Of a stretch of 64,000 bases of DNA, positions 32,901 to 41,900 are shown piece after piece. The stretch covers positions 21,595,202-21,659,201 of the forward strand of contig NC_092653.1 of assembly GCF_032118995.1 (NCBI RefSeq). The letters are read 5' to 3'. The translations under genes and the position numbers were made by a program. Position 1 is the first letter of the stretch, and the number at the start of each line of letters is the position of its first letter. The notes under the pieces were generated by a model. That model was not told where the DNA came from. It saw only the letters and a program-made list of their open reading frames with translations, and searched no databases. The stretch comes from Asterias amurensis (lineage: Eukaryota > Echinodermata > Asteroidea > Forcipulatida > Asteriidae).

Positions 32901-35900
32901 TTACCTCGACTTCGTCTCGGTAAAAATTACCAAGAACCAGGCCTCGTTGGGATTAAACCACTAGTTGAAAACCTCTTCACCACACATTGATTCCCTTATT
33001 AAATCATAGGCTTGCTCAGTGGTCAAGTGGTAAGACATCTGCTCTAGCAATGCAAAAGTCAAGGGTTCAAATCCAGCCTGAGTGACTTGTCTGTGGATTT
33101 TTTCACAGAACTGAGAAAAGTACTGAGTGTCCAGTTCTCAGTACACATATTCTTTATCCCGATGCAAAAGTTAATATCTATTCATAAATACCTCAGACAG
33201 TTTCGCTATTCCTATTGGTGGAGAGCGCGTCATGTGGGGGTGTTTAAACGGTTGATAATGACCAGCTGGAGCTGTTTATAACCGGTTGTTTTCGGATATG
33301 TTTAGATGCATACTACGCAGTAGTCTTGGTGCAAGACGTTTCTCGTTACGGGCGATGCCGGCGCTATTGGTGAGTTAGCCGCGCTGAAAATGACAAACGT
33401 CTTGCACCAAGACTAACTACGCGCAAGAATGATATCCGAAAACTGTCTCATGTAATAATAATAATATCAGAGTCTTATATAGCGCACGTATCTACCAAAC
33501 AAGGTACTCAAGGCGCTGAGTATATACAAACTTTCAGAAAGATAGGTTATTGCAGTGATGAATTCCGAGACCCAATTATTTAGCACCTTATAAGGGTTTA
33601 CAAGGTGCTACAGAGCTCAAGGGACGTCAGAAAACAGAGTTTCCAACTTTATTACGTCTTTTTACCAAAATGGCATTTATGAATGGGAATAAAAAGGTAG
33701 TGACTTGTTTTTTAGTCGGCCGTTTGAAACCTTGCAAGGCCGTGGCCGTGCGACTGCCACGACCCTGCTGGTTTTAAACGGCCGATTAAGAACCCGTCGC
33801 TACCCTTTTACTCCCTTGTTAAATCATTGCGGTACATTGCATTCGAACTGCCTCTAGCTACCGGGCTAGCTCGATGGTCTAGTGGTAAGACATCCGCTCT
33901 CTTAACTCAAAGGTTGAGGGATGGAGTGATATGCCTGTGGAATTTTTTCACAGAACTTTGGAAAGTACCAAGTATAAAGTGCTGAATACACATCGGTGTA
34001 AGGTTTACAAATATATTGTGTAATTTTTGTCTATATACCCTAACTTTAATGTTTTCTCTCTAGGGAATGGCAGTGATGCAGGTGCCGCCTCGACCACGGC
34101 GAGACTAAACGGGGACCATTGGGTACTGAATGGCAGGAAAGCCTGGATTACAAATGGCTATGAATCAGAAGCTAGTGTTGTCTTTGCTACTACAGACAAA
34201 TCACTCAAACACAAGGTAAAACATCAAGGCACAGGCGTGGAATTTCATCTTTAAAGAGGGCAAGGCCTTTTTAATTTTGGTTTTTACCCATACACCGATG
34301 TGTGTAGCACTGTATACTCAGTACTTTCCCAAGTCCTGTGAAAAATATCACAGGCTTGGCTCGGGTTGGATTCGAACCCACGACCCTTGCAATTCTAGAG
34401 CAGTGTCTTACCAACTAGACTACCGAGGTAGTTAGTAAAACACTGCTCTAGAGTTGCAAGGGTTGTGGGTTCGAATCCCACCTGAGTAACATGCCTGTAA
34501 AATTAATATTCTTTATCCCTGATGCAAATTTAACATCTCTTATAAGGCCATTTTAATTTTGTAAAGGGTAATATCTATTGTAAAATCTCAAAGTCTAAGG
34601 GATACTTTGAAGGGCACCAAGGCCAACACAAGTTCAAGGGAGGCAATGGTCTCTGTGGCCTGCTGGCACTATAGGTCCTCCATTATGCAAAATCAAATGG
34701 GTGGTCCAGTTAATAGGGGCAACTCTCAAAACTAGGCCTGGGCGAATTATTTGAATATCCGGTTAATGGCGAATAGGTTTTCCTATCCGTAACCGCGAAT
34801 GCCTTTTTTTTCTTAACCTGATATCCGCATAGGGTGCGAATAGCTATTTACATACCGGATAATTCTGTAATTACAACCGAGTAACCGGATATTCTTTAAT
34901 ATCCGAATATCCGCGGACGTCGGGCGACAACTGATAGGAATGTTTTGTCTGAATCCTTCTGAAACTTCTATTAAGACAGCATCAAACAGCATAAATTAAG
35001 TATTAAACTATGCTCACCTCCGTGAAGAGTTAAAACAATGACATTTCTGACGTAATTTGTTCAAAGATTACAAAGGTTTTCCTTCACGTAGAGTCAATCA
35101 CGATCAAAAGAAATAGCAAATCGCCATCTCAAATTAGATCCGGTCATTTTTATGAATGAACCGAGTGACACTGTCTAAAACTAATATCAATCCGCCCATA
35201 AGATCTCATTCACAAACGAACAGCACCCTCTAGCGGCAAAAAAAATTTTTTTTATTTTTTTATTTTTAATAGCGCCCTCTAGCGGCGAAAAAACTATTCG
35301 AATATCCGGTTAATTTCGGATAGTTGGCCAGCGGTGTCCGAATAACAAAATTTCACTATTCGCCCAGCACTACTGCTGGCACTATAGATCCTCCATTATG
35401 CAAAATCAAATGGGTGGTCCAGTTAATAGGGGCAACTCTCACAACTATTCAACAGGGGCAAGTTGAATTGTAGGCCTGATACATTGTTGCAAGGGCAAGG
35501 CAGTTTTTCCTTCAAAAAAGAACCGCTGTGCATTTTTACCTGTGCATTTCATGGTAAACAAAAGCACTGACCAGGGTTATTGGAGCACTTGCCTTTGTTG
35601 TCTCCATGAAGTATGCTATACCTGAAATGAATATCGTTGGGTGCGTTCGTTTAGCTTCCCTGGGTCGACCCCGATGTTGCGTATTATATTTTTTTCCAGG
35701 ACGAACGTGGGCACACAATTATCCCGTGATCGTCCTCGAACCAGGAAAAAAACCCAGACACGTCCAACGTGTGCCTTCCTGTGGTGACGTCAGTGCACCT
35801 CGGGCCAGCCTCAAGAGCCCCGCTTGTGGATTGGGTCACTTAGGGCTGGCCCGAGGTGCACTGACGTCACCACGGGAAGGCTTAGAAATACGCAACATCG

Positions 35901-38900
35901 GGGTCGACCCAGGGAAGCTAAACGAACGCACCCACTATATTTCTTGAATCTTGAAAAACATTAATTTAAAGGCTGAGTGTTCAAATCAAATATGCAGAAA
36001 ATAATACTTAGCATCTTGAAAGGCAGTGGACACTATGTATATTGGTAATTACTCATAATAATTGTTAGCATAAAAACTTACCTGGTAACAAGCAATGGAG
36101 AGTTGTTTATAGTATACAAGATTGTGAGAAGCGGCTCCCTCTTTAGTAACATAGTTTTTGAGAAAGAAGTAATTTCTCAGTAAAATATTTGAATTGATTT
36201 TGAGACCTCGCGCGTGAGGTCTCAAAATCGAGCATGAAAGCACCCAAATTGGTGTGACAAGGGTGTTTTTTCTTCCATTATTATCTCGCAACTGTGACGA
36301 CCAATTGAGTTCAAATTTGTACAGGTTTGTTATTTTATGCATATGTGGAGATACACCAAGTGAGAAGACTGGTCTTTGACATTACCAAAGGTGTCCAGTG
36401 TCTTTAAAAGAGTCATCTTTTTTGAAACTGTGATCTGTTTGTTTTAATGCAGGGCATCAGTGCTTTCCTCGTTCCCAAACCCACCGAGGGTCTCTCCTTG
36501 GGGAAGAAGGAAGACAAGTTGGGAATAAGAGCATCGTCAACAACGGAACTCATCTTTGAGGATTGCGCAATCCCGAGGGAGAATCTACTGGGTCAGGAAG
36601 GCATGGGATTCAAGATTGCCATGGTAACCAATAAACAAATCATTGATTCTCAGGATGGCGTCAGGCCTGATAACTTCACGGAGGCAATGAAGGCGATTGC
36701 CTCCGTGTCCCCTGGTCATTGCCTTGGTGCCCTTGAAATGCTCCAGTACAAGTTTGCAATTTCATCATAGGGTGCCCTTTACCAAGAAGAAAATGCCTTG
36801 GTGCCCTTGCCCTTTCAAAAACAAAGCATACAGCCCTGTGGCGTAGTGGTATCTTTCTTGCCTCCCATCTCTGGGACCACGTTTTGAAGTCAGGCCGGGG
36901 CACTGTTTGGATTAGGTTTTTGTCCTAGCACTATATACATTGTAGGACTCTTCTTCTGTGTGCTGTACACAGATACAGAGTCCTAAATATTAGGGCCCGT
37001 TTCTAGGGCGGAAAATTTTCAAAGCTTCATAAGTCAAATCTTACCTGCAAGAAGCCACTAATATCAACAGATTCACATTCCATGGCAGCATACATTTTTC
37101 TGCGGTGGGTTTTGGTCGTCATGTATTCCTCACAAATCCGTCATTTTCGGGAAATAATGCAGCTCCCCATGTTAAACAATTCTTGTTTTGATCGTATTCT
37201 CACAGTCTGCTGTGCGTATGCGTACATTCACGTAAAAGACGCGAGACATAAACAAATTTATGCACTTCTTGGTCACCGTATCTTGACTGCACAGCGTTAA
37301 CATGCAAGCGCATCGCCATCGTTCAAGCGTGTCGTGCGCCTCAGAAATTTGGCTTGGAGCGTTCTTGAGAAAAACCCATGTTTTAACAATATATTTTTTG
37401 TATGTTTCCTATGGACTGCAGCTATTAGAAAACTGTAATATCTATATATTTGAGATCATCCTTTATTGTAATTGTGCATGGATTTTCACTATCTGATCCA
37501 TATAATACCTGCATTACACAAAGAAATGAAACCCAAATTTTCTCAGATTTGTTATTTGATGCACACTGTACTGTCTATTTTATCAGCTCTTACAATCCTG
37601 TACTTAACACCTCTAACTGACTGTAATCCATGTTTTCATTTATTTTATTTTATGTGTAGATGACGCTTGATGCTGGAAGGATAGGAGTTGCGGCACAAGC
37701 ATTGGGTATTGCTCAGGTAATGTGTTATAGAACTTTCCATTGCTGATAAACAAAGTGTGCCAAATATTAGCAAAACAATCAATCGTGTCAAAACAAAATT
37801 GTGATCAAATTCAATATTTTTTGTAAAGATTCATAAATTCAACGTATTTTTGAATATTTGTGTAACATTTCTACCAACCACGGCTACCTGCTTTTATTTT
37901 GCATTCATAATCAGACAGTTTCGCTATTTCTATTGGTGGAGAGCGCATCACGTTGGTGTGTATAAACCTTTGTTTATGACCAGTAAAAAGTGTTGAAACA
38001 TGGGCATGATACGCCAGCTTGCACCTGTGCTTATAAGACAGTTTCTTCATTCCTATTGGTAGAGAGCAACGGCCGAGATAGTTGTGACACATCATGCGAT
38101 ACGCGCGTCGCGCACATCATTCCCTTATAAGGAGTTGTGAGGGCCTTACCATTTCATAGCTGGAAGGGTGTTGTGTTGAAAGAAATCAATTATAATTTTT
38201 GCATTTATTTTACTTTTTGATTAAAAAGTGTTGATGCTTTTGACCAAAAAGGTATTTATGAATGGGAATCAAAGTGTGTTGAATCAGTTTTCAACTTGTG
38301 GTTTAAACCCGCCGAGGCCTGGTTCTTGATAAATTATCAAAAACCAGGCCTCGTTGGGATAAAACCACTAGTTGAAAACCTTTTCACCATGTTGATTCCC
38401 TTATTTATGTGTTACCATAGTTTTCAAACCTCGGTTGGCAAAAACTTGGGCTGTGACATTGTATGAGAAAGGTCTATACTTCCTTATAATAATGATAACA
38501 AATTCTTATATAGCGCATTTCACAATAAAACGTATCAATGCACTTTACATTAGTCCCCTGGTAATTGGGCCAATAACTTCCCTTTAATCTTTCTCAGCTC
38601 CCTGATCTGCTGTGGCGCTCCGAAGGCCTTTTCATTCACAATATCAAGCTCTACCCTCGCGGGTACCCATATATACCCCTGGATGAAGAGAAGCAATTAT
38701 AGTAAAGTATCTTGCTCAAGGACATAAGTGTCACGACCGGGATTCGAACTTCCTTGTGGAGTGGTGTGGCCCAGGGTTTTAGTGCATGAGGGTTTTCGTG
38801 TTGTCAGAGTGTGGTTTGGCAGCGGCGCCTTTTTTCGTCTTCTACCCTAGGTCCCCGGTTCCAATTACACAGGGGGAACAATGTGGATTTGGTTTTCTTT

Positions 38901-41900
38901 CCCCACCTGACTGCGTGGGTTTTCCCTGGCTGGAATAATTCTCTGGAGTTTTTCTTCCAAAACTGAAACTTCCTTCCTCAGTATCTTCTCTCCGTTGGGT
39001 TCTTGCCTACCGTGATTATGTTCGTTTTTGTTAAAAGGCATTGGACACTATTGGTATTTACTCAAAATAATTATTGGCATAAAACCATACTTGGTAACGA
39101 GTAATGGGGAGAGGTTGATAGTACAAAACATTGTGAGAAACGGCTCCCTCTGAAGTGACGTAGTTTTTGAGAAAGAAGTTGTTTTCTGCGAATTTGATTT
39201 CGAGACCTCAGATTTAGAATTGAGGTCTCGAAATCAAGCATCTGAAAGCACACAACTTCGTGTGACAACTTCGTGTGACAAGCTGTTTTTTTCTTTCATT
39301 ATTATCTCGCCAAATCGACGACCAATTGAGCTCAAACTTTCACAGGTTTTTTATTTTATGCATATGTTGAGATACACCAAGTGACAAGACTGGTCTTTGA
39401 CAATTACCAATAGTGTCGAGGGTCTTTAAATCCCTTGACTTCAGAAATGAAATTAAAGTAAATGCTATAAATAAATGTCCCAGATGTTTTAGACATATCG
39501 TTACTACAAACCGACTACTGGATTTTTTGTTCACAAAACCAAGATTTATGTATGTTACAGATAATAAAGGCCCTGGACACCTTTGGTTGTTGTCAAAGAC
39601 AAGTATTTTCACTTGGTGTATCCGGACATCTGCATGAAATAACAAGCCTGTGAAAAGAACTCCATGGGTCATTGAAGTTGCAAGAGAATAATGAAAGAAG
39701 AATAAACCCTTGTACAAATTTGTGTGTTTTAAGATGCCAATAAAAGGCTTCAGGCCTGAAGTTTTTAAATTCAAATGTATTTCTCAAAAACTAAATGAAT
39801 GTTACTTCAGAGGGAGCCGTTTCTCACAATGTTTTATACTATCAACAGTTTCCATTGCTTGTTACCAAGTAAGTTTTTATGCTAACAACTATTTTGAGTA
39901 ATTATTAATAGTGTCCAATGCCTTTAACATGTTTAAGAAAATACTTGACAAATTTTCCCAGACATTACACACATTTTTGGTTTCATCTCCAAATGTTTTC
40001 TTTCTTGCATCAAATTTTAGGCTGCGTTGGAATGTGCAATCAAGTATGCAACGGAGCGAAAGGCGTTTGAGAAACCCATAGCCAGTTTACAGCTTATACA
40101 GAGTAAACTAGCTGATATGGAAGTACGAGTGGAGAGTGCCAGGCTACTCACATGGAAAGCAGCTGCTCTCAAAGATAGCGGCAAGAACTTTATAAAGGTG
40201 AGGGAAATCATTTTATTCTATTTAATGCCCCCCCCTATTTAAAGGATTTGGGTACTTTTTCAAAATGTCCATTGATTTACATTAAACTTATAGGGTTTAA
40301 AGATAATGATAGTGGAAAGCTTCCCTTCAAATATTACTTACTGAGGTGCTGTAGTTTTTGAGGAATGAGTAAAACAATGTTATGAAAATCAATTGTAAAT
40401 GCTTAAAATAATTTTCATCTCATGAGACAAAAAATATTTTCATGACATTGTTTTACTCATTTCCCAAAAACTACAGCACCTCAGCACGTAACATTTTCAG
40501 GGAAGCTTTCTACTATCTTTATCTTCAAACTGTGTAAGTGTAGTGTAAATCTGTGGACATTGTGTTTTTTGTCTTACAAAAAGTACATAGACCCTTTAAC
40601 AGATGTTAAAACTGGATCGAGAATTAAGAATATTATTTGGTTTTACCTAAACCTATTAAGCACTCTATGCTCAGTACCTCCTCTATTCCTGTTTAAATAC
40701 ACCTCCACTGTGGTGAGAGATGAACCCATGAGCTTTGCCAGAGCAAATGTCTTAACAAAAGACCACTGATATTGCCCAGTATCGAGAGACTAGAAGATAT
40801 TAGACTCCTTAGCAGGAAGTACTGAGTATACACGCTTTCCACGCTTTGTGGAAGTGATGGGCCGAGCGGTTAAGAGCACCGAATTCAAACTTTGGTGTTT
40901 CCGATCAGCAGAGTGTGGGTTTGAATCCTCAGCCGTGACACTTGTGTCCTTAAGCAAGACACTTAACCATTGCTTCGACCTTCGGATGGGACAAACAGCT
41001 GTTGGTCCCATGTGTTGTGTAAACGCATGTAAAAGAACCCAGTGCGCTTAACGAAAAGAGAAGGGGTTCGCCCCGGTGTTCCTGGCTGGATTTTGAGCAT
41101 ATTGCGCCGTAGCACCTTGTAAACCATTACATGGTGCTAAGAATTAGGTCTCATAATTCAAACTTCGTGCCACTCACCTTGCAGTAAATACCTGGCGCTT
41201 TGTATCCTTAGGGCGCGTTATAAATACGGTAAGTAATAGTACACACATCAGTGTATGGTAAACCAAATAATATTCTTTAATCCCGATGTAAATTTTACAC
41301 TTTTTTTAAATGTTGCGGTACCCGCTACTAAAACATAGGTTTCAAACTGCCTGTAGCCACAGGGCAGTCTGAGTGGTCTAGTTGAGGGATATCTGCTCTG
41401 AAAAGGCAAAGGTCGTAGGTTCGAATCCCACCTTTTTTTCACAGGACCCAGGGACCCAGGGAAAGTACACCCATACATTGCTTACACACAATGGTTTGTT
41501 GGTAAAACCAAATAATATTTGAACTCCTCTGATTCAAGGTATGAACAAATTTACCTCGTTATTATCCCAAGACCAATGTGCGTGAAAACATTCCAAATTC
41601 TGCGAATGGGGGGGGGGGGGGGTTCCACAAATTGAACCCACAAATTGATTGTGTCGTCATCAGCAGCTTGCATGACCAAGGATTGTTGGGTGCCATGGCA
41701 GTTCTTTTCAGAACTAAAAAGTCTCAAATTTTTTTCTGCCCCATGACAGTAGAGTAAATAGCACAACACGTTATTATCAAAGAACAATCTACACGGCAAA
41801 GTACATATACACACATGGTGTAACCGCAAACTAAACATACAATGATACCTCACCATGCAATGCCTCAAAATCCACACGCAGTTGTATGAAATCTCTGGTA

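Noticed and set aside
36624..36770. Extension of ACADS exon 6 past 36623
   Set aside because: The frame stays open, but family sequence stops at GFKIAM, a donor gtaacc follows, and MTLDAGRIG continues at 37660.
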